A stretch of 52,349 nt of DNA, from the NCBI GenBank assembly GCA_947474755.1, contig CANJJE010000016.1, positions 1-52,349 of the forward strand, read 5' to 3'. Below are positions 27,183-36,392 of the stretch, in pieces. Position 1 is the stretch's first letter; each line of letters opens with the position of its first letter. Made by a program: the position numbers and the translations under genes. The DNA comes from Burkholderiales bacterium (GTDB lineage: Bacteria; Pseudomonadota; Gammaproteobacteria; Burkholderiales; Burkholderiaceae_C). Below the pieces are notes generated by a model. It did no database searches. It was given only the letters and a program-made list of their open reading frames with translations, and was not told the DNA's origin.

Positions 27183-28877
27183 ATGTTCCTGCAGGGCATC
27201 GCCAACTTCATCGACGCCCTGATGGGCGGGTTCCAGCTCGTCGGGCTGGCCATGCTTGTCGGCGGCATCGTCTGGGCCATGAGCGTGTTGCGGGTCGGCG
27301 TTGCCGAAAGCAGCAGTCCCGCAGGCACACTGAGGCTCGCCGCCCGCGTGCTGCGCTGGGGCGCCTTGCTCCTGGCCGGAGCACAAGCACTCAAGATCAT
27401 CACCAAGGGCCTGGTACTCATGGCGACGCTGGGCACGCTGCCACTGGCGGACTATGCGGCGACGGTGCAGTTCGAAGCAGGCGGCCTGCGCTTGCTGCTC
27501 GCGCTCGCCGCCGCCGCCGCGGCGGGTTGGATCGCAGCGTCGCCGCAGTCGCTGCTGCGCTGGCGCATCGGCGGCGCGATTGCGGCGGCGGTGGTGATCA
27601 GCGGCGGCTGGCTGGTCCATGCAGTCGGCCGCTTTGAAGAACGCGCGCTGCTGATGCAGCTGACGGTGCTGCATCAACTCGCCGCAGCGGTCTGGGTCGG
27701 CGGGGTAGTGCAACTGCTGGCGTTGTGGCGGGAGAGCCGCCACGATTGCGCCTTGCGCGAGTTCTGGCCAGAGGCCGTCGCACGTTTCTCGCCGGTGGGC
27801 ATGGTCAGCGTGGTGGTGCTGGTGGTCACCGGCGTGGTCTTGGCGAACAACTACGTGGGCTCATGGCAGGGCCTGTTCGGCACCGGCTACGGCAGCCTGG
27901 TGGCCGCCAAGGTCGTGCTGCTGGCGGTGACGCTGGGTTTCGCGGCGCTCAATTTCTCCGCCGGCCGCGCATGGCGAAGGTACCGCGGCACCACCAGCGA
28001 CAGCAGCAAGCGTCAACTGCCTGGCAGCGGCAAGCTGCCCGCAGTGGTGGCACGCGTGCCTTACTACATCGAGGCCGAGTCCTTTCTGCTGGTCGCCGTT
28101 CTATTTGTGGCTGCGTCGCTGTCGTCGCTGCCGCCGGCCATCGACATCCCGCGGTCGAGCGCACAGCTCAGCGAGGTGCTGGCGATGTTCGAGCCCAAGC
28201 TGCCGAGCCTGGTGACGCCGTCGCATACCAACCTGCTGGCGGGCGAAGCCGAGCGGCTGGCGATCGTCGGACGCGTGGCATCGAAAGCGGCCACCGACTG
28301 GTCCGACTACAACCACAACATTGCAGGCCTCTTCCTCGTCGGCATGGGAGCCTTTGCGCTGCTGTCCTTCCTGCCGCGCATGGCCTGGGCACGCTACTGG
28401 CCGCTGGGTTTCGTGATGCTCGGCGTCTTCCTGTTCTTCCGCAGCGATGCGGAAACCTGGCCGCTCGGCCCCATCGGCTTCTGGGAGAGCACCTTTGGCA
28501 ATGGCGAGGTGCTGCAGCATCGGCTGGCCACGCTGCTTTGCTTCGCACTCGGCGTCGTCGAATTACGCATCCGCAAGGCAGGTCGGCGTGAATCCGGGGA
28601 CCCGCGCTATGCCTTCGCGGTGCTGTGCGCGTTGGGTGGCCTGCTGCTGGTGACGCATGCGCACACACCGTTCGAGTTGAAGACCGACTACCTGATCCAG
28701 TCCACGCACCTCGTGATGGGCCTGCTGGCCACGATGATGGCCGTGGGCCGCTGGCTGGAATTGCGGTTGGCCGAAGTCGAAAGCCCGGGCTGGTCGCGCG
28801 CGGCCGGTCTGTTCAGCGTTGGAGCGATGCTGTGCATCGGCCTCGTGCTGGTGTTTTACAAAGAGCCCCTGGTCTGA
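27183..28877 (+). CDS. copD: CopD-family copper-resistance membrane protein
   Basis: A 564-residue inner-membrane protein with about a dozen hydrophobic helices. The N-terminal half carries the CopD domain (for example LHQLAAAVWVGGVVQLLALW and MVSVVVLVVTGVVLANNYVGS). The C-terminal half is an additional set of helices containing WSDYNHNIAGLFLVGMGAF. The family is linked to copper uptake or handling with CopC. It begins 3 bp after copC, so the pair is co-translated. Fused or extended CopD forms of this size are common in beta-proteobacteria. Confidence 0.9.
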   Translation: MFLQGIANFIDALMGGFQLVGLAMLVGGIVWAMSVLRVGVAESSSPAGTLRLAARVLRWGALLLAGAQALKIITKGLVLMATLGTLPLADYAATVQFEAGGLRLLLALAAAAAAGWIAASPQSLLRWRIGGAIAAAVVISGGWLVHAVGRFEERALLMQLTVLHQLAAAVWVGGVVQLLALWRESRHDCALREFWPEAVARFSPVGMVSVVVLVVTGVVLANNYVGSWQGLFGTGYGSLVAAKVVLLAVTLGFAALNFSAGRAWRRYRGTTSDSSKRQLPGSGKLPAVVARVPYYIEAESFLLVAVLFVAASLSSLPPAIDIPRSSAQLSEVLAMFEPKLPSLVTPSHTNLLAGEAERLAIVGRVASKAATDWSDYNHNIAGLFLVGMGAFALLSFLPRMAWARYWPLGFVMLGVFLFFRSDAETWPLGPIGFWESTFGNGEVLQHRLATLLCFALGVVELRIRKAGRRESGDPRYAFAVLCALGGLLLVTHAHTPFELKTDYLIQSTHLVMGLLATMMAVGRWLELRLAEVESPGWSRAAGLFSVGAMLCIGLVLVFYKEPLV

Positions 28878-28998
28878 GCCCCCGCCCTCACACGGACGTG
28901 ATGGCGCACAGGGTGGTGGCGGCTGCGCCACAGCCATCTCGGACAATATTGCCTTCGTCCCTGCGCCTCGCTCCGGGCACCCACACCGCCACCGCCTC

Positions 28999-31620
28999 AT
29001 GCCAGCGCCGCACCTGACCACCTCCCTTCGCGAACGCTTCAACATCTCGCGGCTCGCGATCAACCACCCGCGGTTGACGGTCGCTTTCTGGCTGGTGCTG
29101 GTCGTGGTCGGCGCGGTGGCCGCCGGTTCGCTCAAATTTGCCCTCTTCCCCGACGTCACCTACCCGGTGGTAGTGGTTCAGGCCGCTGCACCGATCGACG
29201 GCGCGGAACAGACCGAGGCCCGGCTCACGCTTCCCATCGAGCAGGCGTTGCGCGCGCTGCCAGGTACGTCGGATGTGGGGTCAACCACCTATCCGGGTCA
29301 GGTGGTGATCAACGTGCCCTTCGATGTCGGCAGCGATCTGGAGGCCTCGCGGCAGACCGTCGAGGCCACCCTGAAGACGCTCAAGCTGCCCGCCGACACG
29401 AGCACCCAGGTGCTGCCGATCAACCTCAACGAGGCCATCGTGGCGACCTACGCCGTGGAGAGCAGCGCACTGCCAATGGATCGCCTGAGTGCACTGGCCT
29501 CACGCGAGATCGTGCCCGCGATCCAGGCCCTGCCCGGTGTGCTCAAGGTTCACACGCTCGGCGAACCGAGAGGTGCGAACACGCCCGAGTCGGCGTCGCA
29601 GGCCGGCACCCTGGTGCGCCTGAACGGTCGCGCAGCACTCGCCCTCCAGGTCGTCAAGCACGGCGATGCGAACACGCTCGACGTGGCCGATCGCGTGGCC
29701 GCCACCGTGCAGCAGATCAACGGCCGCAGTGGCGCCTCTGCCGATGGCATAAAGATGACGCTCGCGCAGACGCAGGCCGACTACATCCGCGCCGCCACCC
29801 GCCAGACGCTGCAAGCCCTGGCCGAGGCGGTGATCATCTCGGCCCTGGTGATCTTCCCGTTCCTGTGGAACTGGCGTGCGACCGCCATCTCGGCCCTGGC
29901 GATCCCGACCTCGCTGCTCGGTACCGCCATCGTCATGGCGCTCTATGGCTTCAACCTCGAGACCATCACGCTGCTGGCGCTGGCCATGATCGTCGGCAAC
30001 GTGGTCGACGATGCCATCGTCGATCTGGAGAACATCTCACGCCACCTCGACATGGGTCAATCCCCGCGCGAGGCAGCCATCAAGGCCACCGACGAGATCG
30101 GCCTCACCGTCACCGCCGCCACGCTGACGGTGGTGGCGGTGTTCCTGCCGATCGGCCTGATGAGCGGCGTGCTGGGGCAGTTCTTCCGACCCTTCGGCAT
30201 CACGATCTCGGCGGCCATGCTGATTTCGCTGCTGGTGTCTCGCACGCTGTCGCCGGTGCTGGCGGTGTACTGGCTCGAGGCCCGTACGCCGCGCAAGGAG
30301 GGGGCCATGGAATCGACATCGCCTGCCACGATGCACAGGGTTCCGCCTTCGGCACTCGCGCGTCACTACAGCCGATGGCTGGCGTGGTCGCTGGCGCATC
30401 GGCGCGTGGTGCTCGGCGGCGCGACGCTTTGCTTCGCGGCCAGCCTGGCACTGATCCCGCTGATCCCCAAGGGGTTCATCCCGACGCTCGATCGCGGCGA
30501 GTTCTATCTGAACTACAGCACACCACCGGCCACCCCACCCGACGGGCCTGCAGCCGCTCAATTCGATCCGCTGCAGGACTCGCTGGCCGTGGCCGCGACG
30601 CTCGATGCCTTCGTGCGCCAGTCGCCTGCGGTCGAGACTGCATTCACCATCGTCGGCACGCGCCAGGGCGAGGCCAACAAGGGCTCGATCCACATCCAGC
30701 TGAAGGCCGACCGGCAGATCGCCACGGCCGACCTGCAGCAGCATTTCCGCCGCACCATGCCAGCGCTGGCTGGCGTCACCACCAGCGTCGAAGACATCCC
30801 GTTTGTCGACAGCGGCGGCGAGCGGCCGGTGCAGCTGCGCCTGGTCGGCGACAACGTGGTCGCGCTGCAGCAGGCCGGACAGGCATTGACGCAGCGCCTG
30901 AAAAGCATTCCCGGCCTGACCGACATCAGCAGCAGCACTGCGCGGATGGACGGCAATGTGCCGCTGGAGATCCAGCACTACAACGGCCGCCGCGTGGCAC
31001 TGATCACCGCCAACCTGGGGCCTGACGCCGCCATCGGCGAAGTGACCGATCTTGCCGTGGAGGCCGCCAAGGCCTCGCTGCCACCCGGCATCAGTCTCGA
31101 CCTCGGGGGTGAGTCGGCCCAGGCAGAGGAAATCATCGGCAGTTTCCTGAAGACGCTGGGCCTGTCGATCGTGTGCATCTTCCTCGTGCTCTACGGGCTG
31201 TTCCGCAGCCTGCTCGACACGGCGGTGGTCATCGCCTCGCTGCCGCTGTGCATCGTGGGCGCGATGCTCGGTCTGCTGGTCACGCAGGCCGACTTCGGCA
31301 TGGTCTCGATGCTGGGCATCATCTTCCTGCTGGGCCTCACCAACAAGAACGCGATCCTGATCGTCGACTACATCAGGCAACTGCGCGCCACCGGGCTACC
31401 GCGCCGCGAGGCCATCCTTCAGGCGGCACCGATCCGGCTGCGCCCGATCCTCATGACCACTGCGGCCACCGTGCTCGGCATGCTGCCGTTGGCGCTGGGA
31501 TTGGGCGCCGGGTCCGAACTGCGCGTCCCGATGGCGATCGCCATCATGGGCGGCCTGATCACCTCGACCGTGCTGAGCCTGCTCGTCGTGCCGGTGGTCT
31601 ACGACAGCCTGGCGAAGTGA
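28999..31620 (+). CDS. RND-family efflux permease, compact form
   Basis: A proton-driven inner-membrane pump of 873 residues from the ATG at 28999 (MPAPHLTTSLRERFN), against about 1,030 in AcrB. The proton-relay aspartates are D337 and D338 (NVVDDAIVDLEN), about 70 positions earlier than in AcrB, so both periplasmic loops are short. The later helix GLTNKNAILIVDYIRQ keeps the key lysine. The pattern fits the HAE1 type, not the metal-exporting HME type. No membrane-fusion or outer-membrane partner gene is adjacent. It lies 121 bp after copD on the same strand. Confidence 0.92.
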   Translation: MPAPHLTTSLRERFNISRLAINHPRLTVAFWLVLVVVGAVAAGSLKFALFPDVTYPVVVVQAAAPIDGAEQTEARLTLPIEQALRALPGTSDVGSTTYPGQVVINVPFDVGSDLEASRQTVEATLKTLKLPADTSTQVLPINLNEAIVATYAVESSALPMDRLSALASREIVPAIQALPGVLKVHTLGEPRGANTPESASQAGTLVRLNGRAALALQVVKHGDANTLDVADRVAATVQQINGRSGASADGIKMTLAQTQADYIRAATRQTLQALAEAVIISALVIFPFLWNWRATAISALAIPTSLLGTAIVMALYGFNLETITLLALAMIVGNVVDDAIVDLENISRHLDMGQSPREAAIKATDEIGLTVTAATLTVVAVFLPIGLMSGVLGQFFRPFGITISAAMLISLLVSRTLSPVLAVYWLEARTPRKEGAMESTSPATMHRVPPSALARHYSRWLAWSLAHRRVVLGGATLCFAASLALIPLIPKGFIPTLDRGEFYLNYSTPPATPPDGPAAAQFDPLQDSLAVAATLDAFVRQSPAVETAFTIVGTRQGEANKGSIHIQLKADRQIATADLQQHFRRTMPALAGVTTSVEDIPFVDSGGERPVQLRLVGDNVVALQQAGQALTQRLKSIPGLTDISSSTARMDGNVPLEIQHYNGRRVALITANLGPDAAIGEVTDLAVEAAKASLPPGISLDLGGESAQAEEIIGSFLKTLGLSIVCIFLVLYGLFRSLLDTAVVIASLPLCIVGAMLGLLVTQADFGMVSMLGIIFLLGLTNKNAILIVDYIRQLRATGLPRREAILQAAPIRLRPILMTTAATVLGMLPLALGLGAGSELRVPMAIAIMGGLITSTVLSLLVVPVVYDSLAK

Positions 31621-31692
31621 GCGTCAAGAGGTCATCACAGGATCCGTCGCGACCCGACCGACCGCGCTCGAGCGTCCTTGCCGCCGAACCCG

Positions 31693-32454
31693 CTAGTACT
31701 GCACGCCTTTGGTCAGCGCGCCATCCACCACGAGGTTGGTCCCGGTGATGAAGCTGGCCGCAGGGCTGGCCAGAAAGACCGCCGCATTGGCCGTCTCCTG
31801 CGCCGTGCCCATGCGGCCGGTCGGGTTGAGCGCGAGTGCGGCCTTGAATAGATCGGGGTTGCCGACCTCGATCTGGTTCCACACGCCACCAGCGAAGTAG
31901 ATGTTGCCCGGCGACACGCTGTTGGCGCGGATGCCCTTGCCCGCCAGATTGCAGGCCAGTCCATGCGTGTAGTGAATGACCGCCGCCTTGAACGCACCGT
32001 AGGGCCCGCAGGCGAAATCGATCTCCCGCCCCGAGACGCTGCTGATCGTGACGATCGACGGGTGCTTGCTCTTCTCGAGCATCGGCATCGCGGCGTTCAC
32101 CAGCCGCACGGTGCTCATCAAGTCGACCTGGAAGCCCTTGCTCCAGGCTTCTTCGTCATTGGCAATCGCCAGCGCGCTGACGTTGGCCACCACGATGTCG
32201 ATACCGCCGAGCGCCGTGCCGCTGTCCTGCACCCAGGTGGCCAAGGCCTGCGCATCGGCGACGTCCAGCGCGCGGCCGAAGACCTTGACGCCGGACCGCT
32301 CGAACTCTGCCGCGGTGGCTGCCACCTGGCCAGCGTCGCGCGCACAGAAGGCGATGTTGGCGCCCTCGGCCACCAGCGTTTCCGCGATGGCGCGGCCGAT
32401 GCCCTTGGTGCCGCCGGTGACCAGCGCGTTGAGGCCCTTGAGTCCGAGATCCAT
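31693..32454 (-). CDS. SDR-family NAD(P)-dependent oxidoreductase
   Basis: A 253-residue classical short-chain dehydrogenase. The cofactor motif is TGGTKGIG (13-20) and the catalytic residues are S139, Y152 and K156 (TISSVSG, then YGAFKAA). ANVSA replaces the usual NNAG. The C-terminal GTNLVVDGALTKGVQY is typical of the family. The substrate is not evident. It converges with the RND pump gene, the stops being 73 bp apart. A candidate promoter and a 22-codon leader ORF lie upstream. Confidence 0.93.
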   Translation of the reverse strand: MDLGLKGLNALVTGGTKGIGRAIAETLVAEGANIAFCARDAGQVAATAAEFERSGVKVFGRALDVADAQALATWVQDSGTALGGIDIVVANVSALAIANDEEAWSKGFQVDLMSTVRLVNAAMPMLEKSKHPSIVTISSVSGREIDFACGPYGAFKAAVIHYTHGLACNLAGKGIRANSVSPGNIYFAGGVWNQIEVGNPDLFKAALALNPTGRMGTAQETANAAVFLASPAASFITGTNLVVDGALTKGVQY

Positions 32455-32500
32455 GTCGTGTCCTTGTTGCGGGTAGGTGGGACGATCGGCGTTGTCGGCC

Positions 32501-32569
32501 TCAGGCCGGTGCGAGGTATTTCTTCCCGACGCCGCGCCGACGCATGAGGGAATCGTGAAGCCAGTTCAT
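32501..32569 (-). CDS. Possible 22-codon leader peptide upstream of the SDR gene
   Basis: A short ORF, ATG to TGA, encodes MNWLHDSLMRRRGVGKKYLA plus PA. It lies about 30 nt downstream of a TATACT box (minus strand, 32611-32606) and ends 47 bp before the SDR start. There is only a weak Shine-Dalgarno (GGGA). It could be a regulatory leader, a small basic peptide, a relic of a longer gene, or chance. Confidence 0.25.
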   Translation of the reverse strand: MNWLHDSLMRRRGVGKKYLAPA

Positions 32570-32774
32570 CGTTGTCGATCCCGGCCTGCGATGGTGGCGG
32601 CGCGCAGTATAGACAGCCTCAGTCAGCGACTGGCCTTCACCCCGATGAACGGGCCACCTGGCTGGACTGCAAGCCTGGCTTCGCTCCCATGTCGGGCTCG
32701 AACACCCTCTTGAGCAGCCGGTCCCAGTCCATCCACACCGGTCGGTGGTGCGCGCGGTTCGCCCGCCTCAGCCC
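32570..32774. other. Region between the SDR and universal stress protein genes
   Basis: The full gene-poor gap runs 32455-32774, about 320 bp. Besides the short ORF at 32501-32569 and a TATACT box at 32606-32611 for leftward transcription (without a good -35), I see nothing recognisable. Confidence 0.45.
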
Positions 32775-33200
32775 TCAGCGCACCAGCAGCACGGGCGTCT
32801 TGCAGTGCGCCAGCACCTTGGTGGCCACCGACCCCATCACCAGGTTACCCAGGGTGCCATGCCCATGGGAACCCATGATGACCATGTCGAAGTCGCCCTT
32901 GGTGGCGGTCGACACGATCTTGTCGGCGGCCGACCCTGTCATGACGGTGAACGACACCTCGAGATCGCGCTTCTTGCTGAAAAAGGCCCGGATGGGCTTG
33001 AGCACCTTCTCACCCTCTTCGTCGTAGTAGACCTTCAACGCGGCCTTGTCGATGACGGCAGCCGCTCGCGGATGCACGGCGGGCACCACATGGATCACGG
33101 TGTACTGGTGCGCACCTCCAAGCCACTCATCGTGCGCAGCCAGATAGCCGAGCATGCGCTTGGAGTAGCGGCTGCCGTCGACGGCAACGAGAATTTTCAT
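32775..33200 (-). CDS. Universal stress protein (UspA family)
   Basis: A 141-residue cytoplasmic UspA-fold protein. It starts MKILVAVDGSRYSKRML, the usual strand 1 and loop, from an ATG at 33200 with GGAG upstream. The ATP-binding signature G-x2-G-x9-G is in MGSHGHGTLGNLVMGSVATKV, so it belongs to the nucleotide-binding subclass. Such proteins are induced by starvation, low oxygen or stress. It is divergent from an eRF1-like gene. Confidence 0.95.
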   Translation of the reverse strand: MKILVAVDGSRYSKRMLGYLAAHDEWLGGAHQYTVIHVVPAVHPRAAAVIDKAALKVYYDEEGEKVLKPIRAFFSKKRDLEVSFTVMTGSAADKIVSTATKGDFDMVIMGSHGHGTLGNLVMGSVATKVLAHCKTPVLLVR

Positions 33201-33644
33201 AAGGGTCTCCTCGATACAGGGTACGAATTCCTCGCAGCGGCCGGGCCGCCACAGGCCGCGCAGCGTCATTCGCCGCGTTGCCCAGTATCTCGCACCAGCC
33301 ATCTCGCGCCTTGTGCGGTGTCAACGCAGATCGCATGGACGACAGCGCCGCCGTGCAGCGGCTCTTCCACGGCCACAGTGGCGTGATCTTGTTGACCCGT
33401 TCTCGCCCTGGTTTGCCGCCCGTGGCACCGGCCTGCAGCAGCGCAGTCGCCGCGACGATGATCAGCGTGCTGTGCCCGCAGCACCCCGTTGGCCTGGGTT
33501 GCGATTCGTCAAGGTCGCCCCGGCTGAAAGATGGTCAGATCAGAACCGTGACGTTGATCCCGCTCATCGCTCCCGACCCAGGTCGGCATGCCGATGAGCA
33601 GGCCCGAAAGCACGCTCAAGACATTTCCACAAGGACGCAAGCTC
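33201..33644. other. Divergent intergenic region between usp and the eRF1-like gene
   Basis: About 440 bp. Frames cross it but none has a family signature or a convincing start. TTGCGATTCGTCAA at 33499-33512 has the outer TTG...CAA of an FNR/CRP-type dyad, but only 6 of 10 arm positions match FNR. No terminator or repeat is evident. Confidence 0.4.
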
Positions 33645-34025
33645 ATGACACTGTTCCATGCCGTGGTCTGGGTCGACCATCAAACCGCTCAGGTCCTTCA
33701 GTTCGACGCCGAGCACGTCGAGGCCAGCAAGGTGAAGGCCCACGTGCACCACACCGCCCAGCACGCGAGCGGAGTGCGCACTGTTCACGAGTTCTTCGGC
33801 GAGGTCTGCAACGCGTTGACCGACATCCCCGAGGTGCTGGCCGTCGGGCCGCGAACCGGGCTGGCCGACTTCGAGCACTACGCGAAGAAGCATCGCCCCG
33901 AGACAGCGGGGCGGATCGTCGGCTTCGAGATCGTCGACCACCCGAGCGAGAACCAACTGGTGGCGATGGCGCGAAAGTACTTCATCAAGCACGACCGCAT
34001 GGCGGGCCGACCGATCCCCACTTGA
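33645..34025 (+). CDS. eRF1-domain-like 'translational machinery' family protein
   Basis: A 126-residue protein starting MTLFHAVVWVDHQTAQVLQF from an ATG with AAGGA upstream. The pattern VVWVDH near the start, VLAVGPRTGLADFEHYAKKH in the middle and VDHPSENQLVAMARKYF at the end matches a small family common in Burkholderiales and annotated as translational machinery protein, related to the eRF1 domain-3 fold. The histidine-rich segment AHVHHTAQHA is notable. Its molecular role is not established. It often lies beside stress genes, as here next to usp. Confidence 0.8.
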   Translation: MTLFHAVVWVDHQTAQVLQFDAEHVEASKVKAHVHHTAQHASGVRTVHEFFGEVCNALTDIPEVLAVGPRTGLADFEHYAKKHRPETAGRIVGFEIVDHPSENQLVAMARKYFIKHDRMAGRPIPT

Positions 34026-34128
34026 GGCACTCCGATCGGACGGGCCTGCATCGGCTCACCCAGCGCCAGACTTCTGCCGCTCTGCGAGGCGCTCGCCTGC
34101 CGGGTAACGCGGCGCTGATCGCCCATAG

Positions 34129-35730
34129 ATGGCCGAATATCGCTCCCGCGTCCTGAGTCGGCGCGGCTGGCTTGGCATCGCGCTGTGCGCCAGCGGACTG
34201 GGGCTGACGCCGGGCCGCGGGTCGACGCAGCCCGCCGTCGCGGTCGCGAACCCTTCGACAGATGCATCGGCAACCTGGCTCGATGGGGTCGGCTGGCCCG
34301 GCTCCAGCGCACAGGACGCGCTACGCGCGCTGGCCGGTGCCGCCTCGGACGGACTGGCGCCAGAGGACTACCAGGCCGCCGGGCTGGCCGAACGAGCCCT
34401 GCGACTGCCGAGTGATGTCGGCACCGCCTTGCCGGCATCGACATTCGCGCACGACCTCGCCGCCGCGATGCAGCGCTTCCTGCACGACCTGCACCTCGGC
34501 CGCGTGGATCCGCGCGTACTGGGCTTCCGGGTCGCCCGTGCGGACGCCACCGCGCCCGACTTCGCTGCGCTGCTGCGCGATGCCGCCACGCAGCAGCGCG
34601 TACCGCAACTGGTGGCGGATCTGCGACCACGGATGCGCCAGTACGGTCGGCTGCGCGAGGCGCTGGCCCGCTACCGCGTCCTGGCCACGGCCGGACTCAC
34701 CGGTCGACTACCGACGCAGGTGCCGGTCAAGCCGGGCGATCTTTATCGCGGCACGGCTGCATTGCAGGCCCTGCTCATCGCGCTGGGCGATCTGCCCGTC
34801 GATGCGCCACCGGCGGGTGACGTCTACGACGCAACGCTGGCCGAGGGTGTCGTTCGCTTCCAGAACCGACACGGCCTGACGGCCGACGGCGTGATCGGTC
34901 GCGGCACGCTCGCCGCGCTGAACGTGCCGCTCGAGCGCCGGGTGCAGCAACTCGAGCAGGCGCTCGAGCGCCTGCGCTGGCTGCCAGCCGACCTCGGCGA
35001 GCATGCGTTCGTCGGCATCAACATCCCGTTGTTCCGCCTGTGGGTCTGGGATCCGACGACGCCGGACCGCATACCGGTCAGCATGGGTGTGGTGGTCGGA
35101 CGCGCACTGAACACACGGACGCCGGTCATCGCCGAGGACATGCGTTACCTGATCTTCCGCCCCTACTGGAACGTGCCACGCTCGATCCTGCGCAATGAAC
35201 TGCTGCCGGTCCTGCAGCGCGATCCCGGCTACCTGCAGCGCACCGATATGGAGATCGTTCGCGGCCCGAGCGACGAGGCCCAGCCCGTGGCGGCCACCGA
35301 CGAGAACCTGGCCTTGCTGGAACAGGGCCAGCTTCGCTTGCGACAGAGGCCGGGGCCGAAGAATTCGCTGGGCCGGGTGAAGTTCATCTTCCCGAACGAC
35401 GAGAACGTCTACCTTCACGACACCCCGGCCAGGAGCCTGTTCGGCCGTGCGCGGCGCGACTTCAGCCACGGCTGCGTGCGACTGGAAGACGCGGCGGCGC
35501 TGGCGCAGTGGGTGCTGCGGGACCAGCCGGACTGGACCCGCGAACGCATCGAGGCCGCGATGGAAGGCAATATCTCGTTTCGCGTGGATCTCGCCCGGCC
35601 ACTGCCGGTGATCCTGTTCTACATGACCGCGATGCTGCTGCCGTCGGATCCCGCGCTGCACTTCGCCGACGACATCTACGGCCACGATGCCCGGCTGGCG
35701 CGAGCGCTGAAATCCCGGCCGATCCGCTAG
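34129..35730 (+). CDS. L,D-transpeptidase, YcbB-like with peptidoglycan-binding domain
   Basis: A 533-residue exported enzyme that forms 3-3 cross-links (or related linkages) in peptidoglycan. The N-terminus has SRRGWLG before a hydrophobic run, which looks like a Tat-type signal. A scaffold domain follows, then a PG-binding domain (VVRFQNRHGLTADGVIGRGT), then the YkuD catalytic domain. The active site is H447-G-C449 (DFSHGCVRLED), with VYLHDTPARSLFG about 20 residues before. Organisation and length match E. coli LdtD (YcbB). It converges with a MepK-like gene. Confidence 0.92.
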   Translation: MAEYRSRVLSRRGWLGIALCASGLGLTPGRGSTQPAVAVANPSTDASATWLDGVGWPGSSAQDALRALAGAASDGLAPEDYQAAGLAERALRLPSDVGTALPASTFAHDLAAAMQRFLHDLHLGRVDPRVLGFRVARADATAPDFAALLRDAATQQRVPQLVADLRPRMRQYGRLREALARYRVLATAGLTGRLPTQVPVKPGDLYRGTAALQALLIALGDLPVDAPPAGDVYDATLAEGVVRFQNRHGLTADGVIGRGTLAALNVPLERRVQQLEQALERLRWLPADLGEHAFVGINIPLFRLWVWDPTTPDRIPVSMGVVVGRALNTRTPVIAEDMRYLIFRPYWNVPRSILRNELLPVLQRDPGYLQRTDMEIVRGPSDEAQPVAATDENLALLEQGQLRLRQRPGPKNSLGRVKFIFPNDENVYLHDTPARSLFGRARRDFSHGCVRLEDAAALAQWVLRDQPDWTRERIEAAMEGNISFRVDLARPLPVILFYMTAMLLPSDPALHFADDIYGHDARLARALKSRPIR

Positions 35731-35771
35731 CGACGGTTCAAGTCCTGCAAGCCGGCGTGAACGGGCCCCGA

Positions 35772-36305
35772 CTACCAGGCGCGGACGCGGCCGGAATCCA
35801 CGTGCACGAAGTTCGATGCCGCGTAATAGCCCACGCCACCCCCACGCATCGCGAGGGCGGCGTCGCGCAGCGTCGGGAGCTGGACATCCGCCAACCGAAT
35901 GTCGATGGCCTGGCCGCGCATGTGCAGGCTGCCGGTGGCCACGCCGCTGCTGCGCTGGTGCAGCGCCTCGTTGGTAGCCGACGAGCGGTAGCCCGAAATG
36001 ACCTGAAACGCACGCTGGCTGCCGGTCCGCGCTGCCAGCCCATGCAGCAGGTCGAGCAATGCCGGATCAATGCTGCCGACGTCGCCAGACCTGAAGTCGC
36101 GCAGCAGGTGATTGACCGCGTTCAAGGCGTCGGGCTGATAGCGACCCGCGTCGAAGTACTCGACCACCAGCTTCTCGCCCGTGTGCAGGTGATCGAAACT
36201 CAGCGCGCGCGGCGCGGCAAGGCTGGCGCGAGCCCAGCGCGGGCCGACCAGGAGCGTGGTCGCGCCAACGGCAGTGATCAGGCGGCGACGAGCGGGACAG
36301 GCCAT
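35772..36305 (-). CDS. DUF882/YcbK (MepK-like) murein endopeptidase
   Basis: A 177-residue exported metallopeptidase-like protein. From the ATG at 36305 the N-terminus reads ARRRLITAVG, a Tat-type motif, followed by a hydrophobic run. The M15-type zinc ligands are H128 and D135 (HMRGQAIDIRL) and H168 (FVHVDSG). SGYRSSATNEAL is a further signature. In E. coli the homologue MepK cuts 3-3 cross-links and its gene neighbours ycbB. Here the pair is convergent, 41 bp apart, which supports linked roles in making and cutting the same bond. Confidence 0.92.
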   Translation of the reverse strand: MACPARRRLITAVGATTLLVGPRWARASLAAPRALSFDHLHTGEKLVVEYFDAGRYQPDALNAVNHLLRDFRSGDVGSIDPALLDLLHGLAARTGSQRAFQVISGYRSSATNEALHQRSSGVATGSLHMRGQAIDIRLADVQLPTLRDAALAMRGGGVGYYAASNFVHVDSGRVRAW

Positions 36306-36373
36306 GGTGATGTGGTCGCAGGGTGGTTCAACACGGCAGCATAGAGGAGCCAGTGCCTCGGCACGACCGACAT

Positions 36374-36392
36374 TCGTTACCCCCTGTAACGA
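36374..36392. promoter_or_regulatory. Inverted repeat, possible operator
   Basis: TCGTTAC, five bases (CCCCT), then GTAACGA form a perfect 7-bp dyad, 69 bp upstream of the MepK-like start. The short spacing and symmetric arms look like a dimeric regulator site. No T-run follows, so a terminator is less likely. Confidence 0.4.

Noticed and set aside
33499-33512. FNR-like dyad TTGCGATTCGTCAA between usp and the eRF1-like gene
   Set aside because: Only 6 of 10 arm positions fit FNR, below what I would call a site.
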